Source: an uncultured Chromatiales bacterium (GTDB lineage Bacteria; Pseudomonadota; Gammaproteobacteria; Steroidobacterales; GCA-2729495). Taken from it: a DNA stretch of 6,227 nucleotides. The stretch covers positions 1 to 6,227 of the forward strand of contig CAJXQV010000078.1 in the NCBI GenBank assembly GCA_913058165.1, in the 5' to 3' direction. The notes beneath the pieces are model-generated. The model worked only from the letters and a program-made list of their open reading frames with translations. It was not told the DNA's origin and ran no database searches. A program made the translations under genes and the position numbers. Positions 6,180 to 6,227 of the stretch are shown in pieces (position 1 is the first letter of the stretch; each line of letters starts with the position of its first letter).

Positions 6180-6227
6180 CTGTCTCTTATACACATCTGA
6201 CGCTGCCGACGATCTACTCTGTGTAGA
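6180..6227 (-). other. Illumina Nextera i5-side adapter (artefact, not genomic)
   Basis: This is synthetic library sequence in reverse orientation. Bases 6180-6198 are the complement of the 19-bp Tn5 mosaic end. Bases 6199-6212 (GACGCTGCCGACGA) are the complement of the i5-side adapter. Bases 6213-6220 (tctactct) fill the 8-base i5 index slot and are the complement of AGAGTAGA, the Nextera index N504/S504. Bases 6221-6227 (gtgtaga) begin the complement of the i5 flow-cell oligo. The last genomic base is 6179. Confidence 0.98.

Noticed and set aside
28..6198. Perfect 19-bp inverted repeats (28-46 and 6180-6198) identical to Tn5 mosaic ends, as if the window were a transposon.
   Set aside because: Each repeat is continuous with Nextera adapter and index sequence, and no transposase or cargo genes lie between. 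They come from library preparation.

Overview
The window is a 6.1 kb piece of ordinary bacterial chromosome (bases 47-6179) with sequencing-library adapter joined to both ends (1-46 and 6180-6227). The gene set ubiE-ubiJ-ubiB is typical of aerobic or facultative ubiquinone-making Gammaproteobacteria (or close relatives). The proteins are clearly of that type but not close to the enterobacterial versions, so an uncultured or little-studied gammaproteobacterium is the best guess. This is inferred from motifs; no search was run.

Left block, plus strand (100-3159): ubiE, ubiJ and ubiB form a tight operon. UbiE is the C-methyltransferase shared by ubiquinone and menaquinone synthesis. UbiJ is an SCP2-fold accessory protein of the Ubi complex. 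UbiB is an atypical kinase-like ATPase with a C-terminal membrane anchor. Together they serve late ubiquinone synthesis. The ubiE-ubiJ gap is 20 bp and ubiJ-ubiB overlap by 11 bp, so co-expression is likely. A 120-bp spacer with no clear promoter or terminator follows.

Middle (3280-4518): a complete 12-helix major facilitator exporter of the drug:H+ antiporter (DHA1) type, plus strand, substrate unknown.

Right block, minus strand (6179 down to 4520): the 3' part of trpB followed by complete trpA, encoding the two subunits of tryptophan synthase. trpA converges on the MFS gene with one base between the two stop codons. trpB is cut by the end of the insert: its first ~110 residues, including the PLP lysine, are missing. 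An apparent ATG start for it lies in adapter, not in genomic DNA.

I found no RNA gene, CRISPR array, insertion sequence, phage gene, defence system or other candidate for an undescribed system. The most important point for a user is the adapter contamination, which creates false N- and C-termini. The smaller biological points are the synteny after ubiB, the 1-bp convergent junction, and a TrpA active-site loop that differs from the enterobacterial one.
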